A DNA stretch of 64,000 nt from an uncultured Rhodospirillales bacterium (GTDB lineage Bacteria; Pseudomonadota; Alphaproteobacteria; ATCC43930; CGMCC-115725), in NCBI GenBank assembly GCA_903828515.1, contig CAIKMD010000007.1:372001-436000 (forward strand), given 5' to 3'. The notes beneath the pieces were generated by a model, which was given only the letters and a program-made list of their open reading frames with translations, searched no databases and was not told the origin of the DNA. Of this stretch, positions 34,343-45,033 are shown piece after piece. The translations under genes were made by a program, and so were the position numbers. How positions within the stretch are numbered: the first letter of the stretch is position 1; each line of letters begins with the position of its first letter.

Positions 34343-35212
34343 ATGCGATTCATTCGTGACGTGAAATCTCGGGCCCTCGCGGCCTATGGCGCGGTCTCGG
34401 CGCTGGCCGCTCTGGTCATGATGGGGCCGGCCTGGGCCCAGCAGGAGGCCGAGCGCAAGGATTGGCAGTTCGGGATGGTGCCCGGCGCCACGCCGGTGCG
34501 CGACCGGATCGATGCCTTCCACAACGAACTCCTGATCATCATCACCCTGATTACGATCTTCGTCATGGTGCTGCTGATCTACGCGATGTGGCGCTTCAAC
34601 GCGAAGAAGCATCCGGTGCCGACGAAAACCACGCACAACACGCTGCTCGAGGTGCTGTGGACGACGATCCCGGTCATCATCCTCGTCGCGATCGCGATCC
34701 CGTCCTTCAAGCTGCTCTATTTCGAAGATCGCACCCAGCATGCCGACATGACCCTCAAGGTCACGGGGCATCAGTGGTACTGGTCCTACGAATACCCGGA
34801 CAATGGCGGCTTCGCCTTCGACGCCAACATGATCCCCGACGACAAGGCCGCCGCCGCCGGCGAACCGCGCCTGCTCGGGACCGACAACCCGGTGGTGCTG
34901 CCGGTCGGCGCGGTGGTCCGCATCCTCATTTCCGGCACCGACGTGATCCATAGCTGGTATCTGCCCGCTGCCGCGGTGCAGGAATACGCGGTGGTCGGCC
35001 ACACCAACGAAAGCTGGATGCAGTTCGAGCGCGAAGGCACGTTCTACGGCCAGTGCAACCAGATCTGCGGCGTGAACCATCCGTTCATGCCGATCGAGGT
35101 CAAGGTCGTCTCGAAGCAGAAATTCGACGCCTGGGTGGCGGACGCGAAGAAGAAATTCGCGCAAAACCCGGCCGATCCGTCCGCGCTGCGTCTTGCAGCC
35201 GCGGCGCAGTAG
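34343..35212 (+). CDS. coxB: Cytochrome c oxidase subunit II
   Basis: CoxB receives electrons from cytochrome c through its CuA centre in aa3-type oxidase. The 289-residue precursor has a signal peptide ending AAYGAVSALAALVMMGPAWA, two membrane helices, the aromatic electron-entry motif HQWYWSYEYP, and the CuA site DVIHSWYLPA plus GQCNQICGVNHPFMP (two Cys, His, Met). The middle of the CuA loop reads Asn-Gln where most homologues have Ser-Glu. ATG 34343 is used; ATG 34277 also has a GAGGG upstream and would add 22 residues. It leads the oxidase operon. Confidence 0.95.
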   Translation: MRFIRDVKSRALAAYGAVSALAALVMMGPAWAQQEAERKDWQFGMVPGATPVRDRIDAFHNELLIIITLITIFVMVLLIYAMWRFNAKKHPVPTKTTHNTLLEVLWTTIPVIILVAIAIPSFKLLYFEDRTQHADMTLKVTGHQWYWSYEYPDNGGFAFDANMIPDDKAAAAGEPRLLGTDNPVVLPVGAVVRILISGTDVIHSWYLPAAAVQEYAVVGHTNESWMQFEREGTFYGQCNQICGVNHPFMPIEVKVVSKQKFDAWVADAKKKFAQNPADPSALRLAAAAQ

Positions 35213-36931
<1,719 letters not shown>

Positions 36932-36949
36932 GCGAGGGCGGATAACCCC

Positions 36950-37894
36950 GTGACCGATCTTTCCGCCGGTTTGGCACCGCTTCGCGCTGCGCCCGCTCGT
37001 CCGGTGGGAAGCCGCAACGCCAGTGCCGGCGATTTCCTCGCGCTCTTAAAGCCGCGGGTGATGTCGCTCGTCGTGTTCACCGGCTGGGTCGGGCTTTATC
37101 TCGCGCCCGGCCATCTCAATCCGATCCTCGGCTTCACCGCGGTGCTGTGCATCGCGATCGCCGCCGGCGCTTCGGGTGCCATCAACATGTGGTACGAGCG
37201 CGACATCGACGCGCTGATGGAACGCACGCGCGACCGGCCGCTGCCGGCGGGCCGCATGGATCCCGGCGATGCGCTGGGCTTCGGTGTCGTGCTGGCGATT
37301 TCCTCGGTCGTGATGATGTGGTTGGCGCTCAATCTCGCCGCCGCCGCGTTGCTCGCGCTGACGATCTGCTTTTATGTGTTCGTCTATACGATCTGGCTGA
37401 AGCGCCGCACGCCGCAGAACATCGTCATCGGCGGCGCCGCGGGCGCCTTTCCGCCGCTGGTCGGCTGGGCCGCCGCGACCGGACAGGTCGGCTTGCCGGC
37501 GCTCGCGCTCTTCGCGCTGATCTTCTTCTGGACCCCGCCGCATTTCTGGGCGCTGTCGCTCTATCGCACCGGCGATTACGCCAAGGCCGGCGTGCCGATG
37601 CTGCCGGTGGTGGCGGGCGCCGCCGAAACCAAGAAACAGATGCTGCTCTACACCATCGTGCTGTGGCCGGTGGCGCTGGCGCCGACCTTGCTGGGGGTTG
37701 CCGGCTGGATCTACGGCGGCTCGGCTTTGGTGCTGTCGGCGTTGTTCACGATCTGCGCGCTGCGCGTGATGCGCGATCCGGGCACGACTGCGGCGAAGCA
37801 GATGTTCCAGTTCTCGCTGCTCTATCTTTTCCTGTTGTTCGCGCTCCTGGTCGCCGATCGCGCGCCTGGGCTCCTCGCGACCTTTGCGTCATGA
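36950..37894 (+). CDS. ctaB: Protohaem IX farnesyltransferase (haem O synthase)
   Basis: CtaB adds a farnesyl tail to haem b, giving haem O, the precursor of haem a for the oxidase. The 314-residue UbiA-superfamily membrane protein has the Asp-rich motif NMWYERDIDALMERTRDRPL near residue 80 and the haem O synthase marks WLKRRTPQNIVIGGAAGAFP and FFWTPPHFWALSLYR. The start is GTG 36950 with GAGGG upstream. Its stop overlaps the next small gene (ATGA). Confidence 0.95.
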   Translation: MTDLSAGLAPLRAAPARPVGSRNASAGDFLALLKPRVMSLVVFTGWVGLYLAPGHLNPILGFTAVLCIAIAAGASGAINMWYERDIDALMERTRDRPLPAGRMDPGDALGFGVVLAISSVVMMWLALNLAAAALLALTICFYVFVYTIWLKRRTPQNIVIGGAAGAFPPLVGWAAATGQVGLPALALFALIFFWTPPHFWALSLYRTGDYAKAGVPMLPVVAGAAETKKQMLLYTIVLWPVALAPTLLGVAGWIYGGSALVLSALFTICALRVMRDPGTTAAKQMFQFSLLYLFLLFALLVADRAPGLLATFAS

Positions 37895-38025
37895 GCGAGA
37901 TTGTTGCGATGGATGACAGGCAGAAGCGTCAACGCGGCCGCAACCTCGCGCTCCTCGGTGTGCTGGTGGCGGTGGCTGTCCTGCTGTTCTTCGTGACCAT
38001 GGCGCGACTGGGGGCGATGCAATGA
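37891..38025 (+). CDS. Small single-helix membrane protein of the oxidase operon (CoxF-like)
   Basis: The 44-residue protein has a basic N-terminus (DDRQKRQRGRNLA) and one membrane helix (LLGVLVAVAVLLFFVTMARL). Small proteins of this layout lie between ctaB and ctaG in many alphaproteobacteria (called CoxF in some). The ATG overlaps the ctaB stop by 4 nt and its TGA overlaps the ctaG start by 4 nt, so it is translated as part of the operon. A role in oxidase assembly is inferred from position only. Confidence 0.75.
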   Translation: MSEIVAMDDRQKRQRGRNLALLGVLVAVAVLLFFVTMARLGAMQ

Positions 38026-38609
38026 CGTCGCCGGCCGGGAAAAAGCGCATCACCGTCGGCGCCATGCTGGCGATCGTCGGCGCGATGACGGTCCTGGTCG
38101 CGTTCTCGGTGCCGCTCTACCGGCTCTTTTGCGGCGCCACCGGCTATAACGGCACGACGCAACGCGCGACGGCGGCACCCGCCAACGAAGTCGCCAGCCG
38201 CATCGTCACCGTGCGCTTCAATGCGACGGTGTCGCCCGATCTCGCCTGGCAGTTCCGCCCCGTGCAGGTCTCGATGGACGTGCATCCCGGCGAGACCAAC
38301 GTCGCGCATTTTCGCGCGGTGAATTACAGCCATCAGCCGATGACCGGCACCGCCACCTTCAACGTCACGCCGATGAAGGTGGGCGCCTATTTCGACAAGC
38401 TGCAATGCTTCTGCTTCACCGCCCAGCATCTCGAGCCGGGACAGAGCGCCGATCTCGCGGTGCAGTTTTTCGTCGACCCCGATATCGTCACTGATCCGAA
38501 CACCGCCGACGTCGATACGATCACGCTGAGCTATTCCATGTTCCGCGCCAAGGACGACAGCGAGCCGCTGCGGTCTTCGGCGTTACCGTCCACCCCTTCC
38601 GTCAATTAG
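38022..38609 (+). CDS. ctaG: Cytochrome c oxidase assembly protein CtaG/Cox11
   Basis: Cox11 delivers copper to the CuB site of subunit I. The 195-residue protein has one N-terminal membrane helix ([17 protein letters not shown]) and a periplasmic immunoglobulin-like domain with the copper-binding motif [11 protein letters not shown] and an upstream [11 protein letters not shown]. The ATG overlaps the small upstream gene by 4 nt. It lies between ctaB and coxC. Confidence 0.95.
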   Translation: MTSPAGKKRITVGAMLAIVGAMTVLVAFSVPLYRLFCGATGYNGTTQRATAAPANEVASRIVTVRFNATVSPDLAWQFRPVQVSMDVHPGETNVAHFRAVNYSHQPMTGTATFNVTPMKVGAYFDKLQCFCFTAQHLEPGQSADLAVQFFVDPDIVTDPNTADVDTITLSYSMFRAKDDSEPLRSSALPSTPSVN

Positions 38610-38625
38610 CCGCCGAGAGCCGAGC

Positions 38626-39465
38626 ATGACAACCGAGCCCGTTGCCGAACACGCCGACTATCACGGTCACAAGCATCCCTATCACCTGGTCGACCCGAGC
38701 CCGTGGCCGCTGCTGGGCTCGCTCGCCGCGGGCGCGCTCACCGGCGGCACCGTGTGGTGGATGCATGGCGGCCAGACCTGGGTGATGATCATCGGCCTGC
38801 TCGGCGTGCTCGCCATCATGTTCGTGTGGTGGCGCGACGTGATCAACGAGGCCGAGTTCGGCGGCTATCACAATCCGGTCGTGCAGATCGGCATGCGCTT
38901 CGGCATGGCGCTGTTCATCGCTTCCGAAGTGATGTTCTTCTCGGCGTTCTTCTGGGCCTATTTCAGCGCCGCGCTCTTCCCGACCGAGGCGATGGGCGGA
39001 GTCTGGCCGCCGAAGGGCATTCATCCCTTCGATCCGTTCGAAGTGCCGTTCCTCAACACGCTGATCCTGCTCGCCTCGGGCACCACCGTCACCTGGGCGC
39101 ATCACGCGCTGCTCGAAGGCAACCGCAAGGGCCTGATCCAGGGCCTGACGGTCACCGTGATCCTCGGCCTCTGCTTCACCTCGCTGCAGGCCTGGGAATA
39201 TAGCCACGCGCTCTTCGGCTTCACCCAGGGCATGTATCCGTCGACCTTCTACATGGCGACCGGCTTCCACGGCGCGCATGTCATCATCGGCACCACGTTC
39301 CTGTTCGTGTGCCTGATCCGCGCGATCAAAGGCCATTTCACCCCGACGCACCATTTCGGCTTCGAGGCGGCGGCTTGGTACTGGCACTTCGTCGACGTGG
39401 TGTGGCTGTTCCTCTTCATCTGCATCTACTGGTGGGGCAGTGCCGGCGTTCCCGTCGGCGAATAA
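38626..39465 (+). CDS. coxC: Cytochrome c oxidase subunit III
   Basis: Subunit III of aa3 oxidase, 279 residues with seven membrane helices. Typical stretches are [55 protein letters not shown]-like (here [15 protein letters not shown]) and [12 protein letters not shown]-like (here [18 protein letters not shown]). The N-terminus holds a short His-containing stretch ([12 protein letters not shown]), common in this subunit. It follows ctaG by 16 bp and precedes DUF983. Confidence 0.95.
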   Translation: MTTEPVAEHADYHGHKHPYHLVDPSPWPLLGSLAAGALTGGTVWWMHGGQTWVMIIGLLGVLAIMFVWWRDVINEAEFGGYHNPVVQIGMRFGMALFIASEVMFFSAFFWAYFSAALFPTEAMGGVWPPKGIHPFDPFEVPFLNTLILLASGTTVTWAHHALLEGNRKGLIQGLTVTVILGLCFTSLQAWEYSHALFGFTQGMYPSTFYMATGFHGAHVIIGTTFLFVCLIRAIKGHFTPTHHFGFEAAAWYWHFVDVVWLFLFICIYWWGSAGVPVGE

Positions 39466-39471
39466 CGCCTG

Positions 39472-39843
39472 ATGACACAGGCGGATTCGTATCCGCCGGT
39501 CTCGCCGCTCGCCGCGGGTCTGCGATGCCGCTGTCCGCGTTGCGGCCGGGGCAAGCTCTATGACGGACTGCTCGATGTTGCCGCGACCTGCTCGGTCTGC
39601 GGCCTCGACCTGCGCGCCGAAGATGCCGGCGACGGACCCGCGGTGTTCGTCGTGTTGATCCTCGGCGCTGTCGTGGTCGGCCTCGCGATTCTCGTCGAAG
39701 TCGAATTCGAGCCGCCGATGTGGGTGCATCTCGTGTTGTGGACGCCGGTGGTCTTCGGCGGCGCGATCGCCATGCTGCGGCCGCTCAAGGCCTGGCTGAT
39801 CGCGATGCAGTACCGCCATCATCGCATGGAGCATTCCCGCTGA
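39472..39843 (+). CDS. DUF983 membrane protein of the oxidase operon
   Basis: The 123-residue protein has an N-terminal zinc-ribbon with two CxxC pairs (CPRCGRGKLY, CSVCGLDL) and then two membrane helices (VFVVLILGAVVVGLAILVEV and LVLWTPVVFGGAIAMLRPL). DUF983 genes occur next to coxC and SURF1 in alphaproteobacteria, which suggests a role in oxidase assembly, but the function is not established. ATG at 39472 lies 6 nt after the coxC stop. Confidence 0.88.
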   Translation: MTQADSYPPVSPLAAGLRCRCPRCGRGKLYDGLLDVAATCSVCGLDLRAEDAGDGPAVFVVLILGAVVVGLAILVEVEFEPPMWVHLVLWTPVVFGGAIAMLRPLKAWLIAMQYRHHRMEHSR

Positions 39844-40562
39844 GCGCGACCGCGCCGCGCCTCTTCTGGCTGACGCTGTGGAGCGGGCTCGCCTTCGTCC
39901 TGCTGCTCGGCCTCGGGACCTGGCAGTTGGAGCGCCTCCAGTGGAAAGAAGGCCTGATCGCCCAGCGCAACGCAGCGCTCCACGCAGCACCCGTGCCGGT
40001 GCCGGCGACGCTCGACGACGCAACGACGCTTGAGTTCCACCCCGTGCGCGCCACGGGCGTCTTCCTCAACGACCACGAACTTTATCTCAACGCCCAGAAC
40101 GCGCATGGCGACGCCGGCGTCGACATCGTCACGCCGCTGCGCCTCGACGACGGCCGAACCCTGATGGTCAATCGCGGCTTCGTGCCGACCGCGCGGCAAT
40201 CCCCCGCGACCCGCGCAATCGGTAATTCCTATGGAAAAGTCGCCGTCACCGGTCTGCTCCGGGTTGTCCAAATTGATCAGCGGAGTTCGTTCACGCCACC
40301 CAACGAGCCCGCCCGCAATTCCTGGTTCTTCATCGACCTGCCCGCGATGGCGAAAGCCGCCGGAATCGATACCGTCCTTCCGTTCTATCTCGATGCCGAT
40401 GCGACGCCGAACGCGGGCGGATTTCCCGTCGGCGGCCAGACCATCACCGACCTCCCGAACGATCATCTCCAATACGCGATCACCTGGTACGCGCTGGCGG
40501 CGGCGCTGGTCGCGATCTATATCCGTTTTGCGGTCATGCGCCGCCACGGAGAAAAGCCCTGA
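39840..40562 (+). CDS. SURF1-family oxidase assembly protein, apparent CTG start
   Basis: SURF1 helps insert haem a into subunit I. The 240-residue protein has the two flanking membrane helices (WSGLAFVLLLGLGTWQLERL and AITWYALAAALVAIYIRF) and the conserved LMVNRGFVP and HLQYAITWYA. No ATG, GTG or TTG lies near the expected N-terminus. CTG 39840, overlapping the DUF983 stop as CTGA with GGAG 8 nt upstream, gives a normal start (LSATAPRLFW). The nearest upstream in-frame starts would add 34 or more odd residues from the DUF983 frame. Confidence 0.85.
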   Translation: MSATAPRLFWLTLWSGLAFVLLLGLGTWQLERLQWKEGLIAQRNAALHAAPVPVPATLDDATTLEFHPVRATGVFLNDHELYLNAQNAHGDAGVDIVTPLRLDDGRTLMVNRGFVPTARQSPATRAIGNSYGKVAVTGLLRVVQIDQRSSFTPPNEPARNSWFFIDLPAMAKAAGIDTVLPFYLDADATPNAGGFPVGGQTITDLPNDHLQYAITWYALAAALVAIYIRFAVMRRHGEKP

Positions 40563-42055
40563 CCGCCACGCCTTATGTCCAACTCGAAAACCGTTTCCGC
40601 CGCCTTGGCACGCTGGGCGAGGCGCTGGCCGTGCTGCATTGGGACATGGCGACCCAGATGCCGGCGGGCGGCGCCGAGGCGCGGTCGGAACAGGTTGCCA
40701 CGCTGAAACTCGTTTGCCACGAGATCATCGCCGATCCGTCGATGCCGGATCTGCTGTCGGGCGCCGAGGCGCAGAACGATCTCGATCCGTGGCAACGCGC
40801 CAATCTCGTCGAAATGCGGCGTTCCTGGCTGCATGCCTCGGCGCTGCCCGGCGATCTGGTCGAGGCGCTGTCGAAGGCGAGTTCGACCTGCGAGATGGTG
40901 TGGCGCCAGGCGCGGCCCAACAGCGATTTCGCCGCCGTGCTGCCGGCCTTGCGCGAGCTGCTGACGCTGGTGCAGTGCGTGGCCACCCTCAAGGCCGAAC
41001 GGCTGGGTGTCTCGCCCTATGACGCGCTGCTCGATCAATACGAGCCGGGCGGCAGCAGCGCGGCGATCGACGCGATTTTCGAGCCCTTCGCGCGCGTCTT
41101 GCCGGGGCTGATCGACGACGCGCTCGTGCTTCAGGGGCGCTCGCGCAAACCGGTCGCACCCGAAGGCCCGTTCCCGGTCGAGATCCAGCGCCAGGCCGCG
41201 ATCAAGCTGATGGAGCGGATCGGCTTCGATTTCGATCACGGCCGGCTCGACATCAGCCTACACCCGTTCTGCGGCGGCACGCCCGACGACGTGCGGATCA
41301 CCACGCGCTACGACACTGACGATTTTCGCGGCGCGCTGATGGGTGTGCTGCACGAGACCGGCCATGCGCTGTACGAGCGCGGCCTGCCGCTGGCCTGGCG
41401 CCGCCAGCCGGTCGGCCATGCGCGCGGCATGAGCCTCCACGAAAGCCAATCGCTGCTGGTCGAGATGCAGGTCTGCCGCTCGCGCGATTTCATGGAATTC
41501 GCCGCGCCCATCCTGCGCGACACGTTCGGCCGCCGGGGTCCCGAATGGGATGCCGACAATCTCTACCGCCTCGGGACCCAGGTCGAACGCAGCCTCATCC
41601 GCGTCGACGCCGACGAAGTGACCTATCCGGCGCATGTCATCCTGCGCTACCGGCTGGAGCGCGCGTTGCTCGCGGGCGACCTGAAGCTCGAGGACCTGCC
41701 CGAGGCCTGGGACGAGGCGATGCACGAACTGGTCGGTATCGTGCCGCCCGACGACCGCCAGGGCTGCCTGCAGGACATTCACTGGTATGACGGCGCGTTC
41801 GGCTATTTCCCAACCTATACGCTGGGGGCGATGACGGCGGCGCAACTATTCGATGCGGCCAAACGCGCCGATCCGGCCATCGCGCCGGGCATCGCCAAAG
41901 GCGAATTCGCGCCGCTGCTCGGCTGGCTCCGGACCAACGTGCACGGGCAGGCCTCGCGCCATTCGACGGCGGAAATCATTACCGCCGCGACCGGCCGCAA
42001 GCTCGACAGCGCCGTGTTCGAGCGCCACTTGCGGGCGCGCTACCTCGCCGCGTAA
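40559..42055 (+). CDS. M32-family metallocarboxypeptidase (Taq type), apparent CTG start
   Basis: This cytoplasmic carboxypeptidase removes C-terminal residues from peptides. The 498-residue protein has the zinc motif VLHETGHALYERG near residue 265, followed by GMSLHESQSLLVEMQVCRS (third ligand Glu), and N-terminal VLHWDMATQMPAGG. The first canonical in-frame start (GTG 40631) would cut off the conserved N-terminus. CTG 40559, overlapping the SURF1 stop as CTGA, with GGAGAA 7 nt upstream, gives the expected length. It is thus coupled to the oxidase operon, although no functional tie is known. Confidence 0.88.
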   Translation: MTATPYVQLENRFRRLGTLGEALAVLHWDMATQMPAGGAEARSEQVATLKLVCHEIIADPSMPDLLSGAEAQNDLDPWQRANLVEMRRSWLHASALPGDLVEALSKASSTCEMVWRQARPNSDFAAVLPALRELLTLVQCVATLKAERLGVSPYDALLDQYEPGGSSAAIDAIFEPFARVLPGLIDDALVLQGRSRKPVAPEGPFPVEIQRQAAIKLMERIGFDFDHGRLDISLHPFCGGTPDDVRITTRYDTDDFRGALMGVLHETGHALYERGLPLAWRRQPVGHARGMSLHESQSLLVEMQVCRSRDFMEFAAPILRDTFGRRGPEWDADNLYRLGTQVERSLIRVDADEVTYPAHVILRYRLERALLAGDLKLEDLPEAWDEAMHELVGIVPPDDRQGCLQDIHWYDGAFGYFPTYTLGAMTAAQLFDAAKRADPAIAPGIAKGEFAPLLGWLRTNVHGQASRHSTAEIITAATGRKLDSAVFERHLRARYLAA

Positions 42056-42088
42056 TCTCCCGCTCCCATAAGACTTCGGAGCGCGTCC

Positions 42089-42397
42089 ATGGCCCAATTC
42101 GTCCTGATTGCCGAGCTGCAGGTGAAGCCTGAGGCGGTGGCAAAGTTCCTGCCGCTGATCCTCGCCAACGCGCATGCCTCGGTTTCCCATGAGCCGGGCT
42201 GCTTCCAGTTCGATGTGACCCAGCAGGAAGACGATCCGACCAAATTCGCGCTCTATGAGGTTTATGCCGATGCGGCCTCTTTCGAGGCTCATGCCAAAGC
42301 CCCACATGTGCAGGAATTTTTTGCCGCGGCGAAAGACATGATCGTCGGCCGCGGCACGCGGCGCCAATCCCGGCTCGCGAGTTTCCACAAGCATTGA
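42089..42397 (+). CDS. Small antibiotic-biosynthesis-monooxygenase-fold protein
   Basis: This 102-residue ABM-fold protein (ferredoxin-like barrel, YgiN type) has LIAELQVKPEAVAKFLPLI, ASVSHEPGCFQFDVTQQ and FALYEVYADAASFEAHA, all family stretches. Members act as quinol monooxygenases or haem-degrading or unknown enzymes. It is followed after 19 bp by a VanB-type reductase on the same strand, so the two may act on one aromatic or quinone compound; this is inference from position. Confidence 0.83.
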   Translation: MAQFVLIAELQVKPEAVAKFLPLILANAHASVSHEPGCFQFDVTQQEDDPTKFALYEVYADAASFEAHAKAPHVQEFFAAAKDMIVGRGTRRQSRLASFHKH

Positions 42398-42416
42398 AGA
42401 TCGGTTCAGCAACGCT

Positions 42417-43385
42417 ATGAGCGACCAACCAAGCCTGCTTCGGGTGCGGGTTCATGCCATCACCTACGAAGCGCAGGGCATCAATTCCTACGAGTTCCGC
42501 CAACCCGACGGCGCCGAGCTGCCGCCTTTCGCGGCGGGCGCGCATATCGACCTGCACATGGCCAACGGGCTGGTGCGCTCCTACTCGCTGTGCAATCCGC
42601 AGACCGATCGCCATCGCTATGTCGTCGGCATCCAGAAGGATCGCGCCAGCCGCGGCGGCTCGACCTGGGTGCATAACCGCCTGATGGTCGGCGACTTCAT
42701 CCAGGTCAGCCATCCGCGCAACAATTTCCCGCTCGCCGAAGACGCCGCTTCGACGCTGCTGGTTGCCGGCGGCATCGGCATCACGCCGCTCTTTTGCATG
42801 GTGCAGCGTCTCGTTTCGATCGGGCGCAAATTCCATCTCGTTTACTGCGCGCGCACCCGGCAGGAGGCGGCCTTCCGCGCCGCGCTCGAAACCGTGGCGC
42901 TGCCGGCGGGTTCCAAGATCGAGTTCAACTGGGACGGCGAGCCGGGCGGCAAGCTGCTCGATATCGGTGCGGTGGTGAACACCCTCGCGCCGGGGACTCA
43001 TGTCTATTGCTGTGGCCCCTTGCCGATGCTCGGCGCGTTCGAGACGGCGACGGCGTCGCTGCCGCGCGACAACGTCCATGTCGAATACTTCACCGCCAAG
43101 GATGCACCGGCGGCCGAGGGCGGCTTCACCGTGGTGCTGGCCAAGGCCGGCAAGAGCTTTCAGATCGCGCCGGGCAAGACGATTCTCGAGACCCTGCTCG
43201 ATGCCGGGATTCCGCTCCCGTCGTCCTGCCTCGAAGGCGTGTGCGGTACCTGCGAGACCAAAGTCCTCGAAGGCATCCCCGATCATCGCGACGTGGTACT
43301 GACCGAATCCGAGCGCAAGGCCAACAAGACGATGATGATCTGCTGCTCGGGCTGCAAGGGCGACAAGCTCGTCCTCGACATCTGA
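42417..43385 (+). CDS. Phthalate/vanillate dioxygenase-type reductase (FMN, 2Fe-2S)
   Basis: This 322-residue reductase passes electrons from NAD(P)H through FMN to a C-terminal 2Fe-2S centre. The N-domain binds FMN (ANGLVRSYSLCNP), the middle NAD(P)H (LLVAGGIGITPLFCM), and the ferredoxin end has SSCLEGVCGTCETKVLEG plus a final Cys (MMICCSG). This is the VanB/PDR layout. No oxygenase subunit lies beside it, so the electron acceptor is not identifiable here. Start ATG 42417. Confidence 0.9.
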   Translation: MSDQPSLLRVRVHAITYEAQGINSYEFRQPDGAELPPFAAGAHIDLHMANGLVRSYSLCNPQTDRHRYVVGIQKDRASRGGSTWVHNRLMVGDFIQVSHPRNNFPLAEDAASTLLVAGGIGITPLFCMVQRLVSIGRKFHLVYCARTRQEAAFRAALETVALPAGSKIEFNWDGEPGGKLLDIGAVVNTLAPGTHVYCCGPLPMLGAFETATASLPRDNVHVEYFTAKDAPAAEGGFTVVLAKAGKSFQIAPGKTILETLLDAGIPLPSSCLEGVCGTCETKVLEGIPDHRDVVLTESERKANKTMMICCSGCKGDKLVLDI

Positions 43386-43611
43386 ATCGGGGCGGCGATT
43401 GAAGTCGCCGGTCCGCTTCCCATATCTACTGCGGCGTTTGGCGAGCGACCGGCGGCAGGGGCGTCGCCAACCTGACAAATACGAAACAAAGCCAATTTTC
43501 GTCCCTGGATCGCGTCCCGTAGCCGCCTGAATTATTTGGCAAAACGGTGAGTTGCCGGGGGCGTGGTCGGGCGTTACGATTCGCATCTTCCGGTCTCGTT
43601 GGAATTGCTTC

Positions 43612-45033
43612 TTGCCCTATATCAGCACCCGCGACGCGCATCGTCCGCCCAAAACCCTCGCTTTCGACGAGGTGCTGCTGGCCGGGCTCGCGCCCGATGG
43701 CGGGCTTTATGTGCCGACGGCGTGGCCGCGCCTCGATGCTGATGCGCTCGCGAGCTTGCGCGGAAAATCCTATGCCGAGATCGCCATCGCGGTGATGACG
43801 CCGTTCCTCGACGGCACGATCGCGCCGGCCGATTTCCGGCGCATGGCCGAAGACTCCTATCGCGATTTCGACGATCCGGCGGTCGCGCCGCTGAAAGAAC
43901 TGGGGCAGGGGCTTTACCTGCTCGAGCTGTTTCACGGGCCGACGCTCGCCTTCAAGGATTTCGCGCTCCAGCTCGTCGGCCGCCTGTTCGATCATGTTCT
44001 CAAAAAGCGCCGCACGCGCGTGACCATCGTCGGTGCGACGTCGGGCGATACCGGCTCGGCGGCGATCGCCGGATGCCGCGGCAGCGATGCGGTCGATATC
44101 TTCATGCTCTATCCGAAAGGCCGCATCTCGGACGTGCAGCGTCGTCAGATGACCACGGTCGACGCGCCCAATGTTCACGCGATCGCGGTCGAAGGCACCT
44201 TTGACGACTGCCAGGATCTGGTGAAGGCGATGTTCGCCGATGTGCGGTTCCGTGGCGAGATGCATCTCTCCGCTGTCAATTCGATCAACTGGGCGCGGAT
44301 CATGGCCCAGATCGTCTATTACGTGAGCGCGGCGCTCGCGCTGGGCGGACCGAAACAGGCGATCGGCTTTTCGGTGCCGACCGGCAATTTCGGCAACGTC
44401 TTCGCCGCCCATGCCGCGCGCCACATGGGTCTACCGATGGCGCAACTCGTCATCGGCAGCAACCGTAACGACATCCTCGCGCGCTTCTTCAACACCGGTG
44501 CGATGACCATCGGCACGGTCGAACCGAGTTACTCGCCCAGCATGGACATCCAGGTATCGAGCAATTTCGAGCGGCTGTTCTTCGAGCTGAAGCGCGGCGA
44601 CGCGGCTGCGGTCGCCGCCGCGCTGACCGAGTTCCGCCGCACCGGCACGCTGCCGGTGAGCCGTGCGGAATGGCAGGAAGCGGCGAGCCTCTTTGGCGCC
44701 GCGCGTGTCGACGATGCGGGAACGCTGGCCGAGATCGCCGCCACCTTCAAGGCGACGGGCATCGTGCTCGATCCGCACAGCGCGGTCGCGGTCGCCGCGG
44801 CCCGCGCCTTGCGCCACGATCCGGCGGTGCCGATGGTGGCGCTCGCCACTGCCCATCCGGCGAAATTCGCTGACGCGGTTGAGAAGGCGATCGGCACCAA
44901 GCCCACGATGCCGGCGCGGCTCGCGGCGCTGATGCATCTGCCCGAACGCGCGCCCGAATTGCCGAACGATCTTGCCGCGATCCAAGATTTCGTGCGCCGC
45001 CACGCGCGCGCGCCAGCCGGAGTGCCAACATGA
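43612..45033 (+). CDS. thrC: Threonine synthase
   Basis: ThrC converts O-phosphohomoserine to threonine with pyridoxal phosphate. The 473-residue protein has the N-terminal YISTRDAHRPPKTLAFDEV, the PLP Lys in FHGPTLAFKDFALQ near residue 110, and phosphate-binding GATSGDTGSAAIAG and TGNFGNVFAAH. The likely start is TTG 43612, giving MPYISTRD as in homologues, with GGA upstream; an upstream start at 43552 adds unconserved residues. The stop overlaps the M16 peptidase start (ATGA). thrB lies at 50609-51574. Confidence 0.93.
   Translation: MPYISTRDAHRPPKTLAFDEVLLAGLAPDGGLYVPTAWPRLDADALASLRGKSYAEIAIAVMTPFLDGTIAPADFRRMAEDSYRDFDDPAVAPLKELGQGLYLLELFHGPTLAFKDFALQLVGRLFDHVLKKRRTRVTIVGATSGDTGSAAIAGCRGSDAVDIFMLYPKGRISDVQRRQMTTVDAPNVHAIAVEGTFDDCQDLVKAMFADVRFRGEMHLSAVNSINWARIMAQIVYYVSAALALGGPKQAIGFSVPTGNFGNVFAAHAARHMGLPMAQLVIGSNRNDILARFFNTGAMTIGTVEPSYSPSMDIQVSSNFERLFFELKRGDAAAVAAALTEFRRTGTLPVSRAEWQEAASLFGAARVDDAGTLAEIAATFKATGIVLDPHSAVAVAAARALRHDPAVPMVALATAHPAKFADAVEKAIGTKPTMPARLAALMHLPERAPELPNDLAAIQDFVRRHARAPAGVPT

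Noticed and set aside
39720-39839. SURF1 start at GTG 39720
   Set aside because: It would add 40 residues that are the shifted frame of DUF983 and look non-coding; the CTG start fits the family better.
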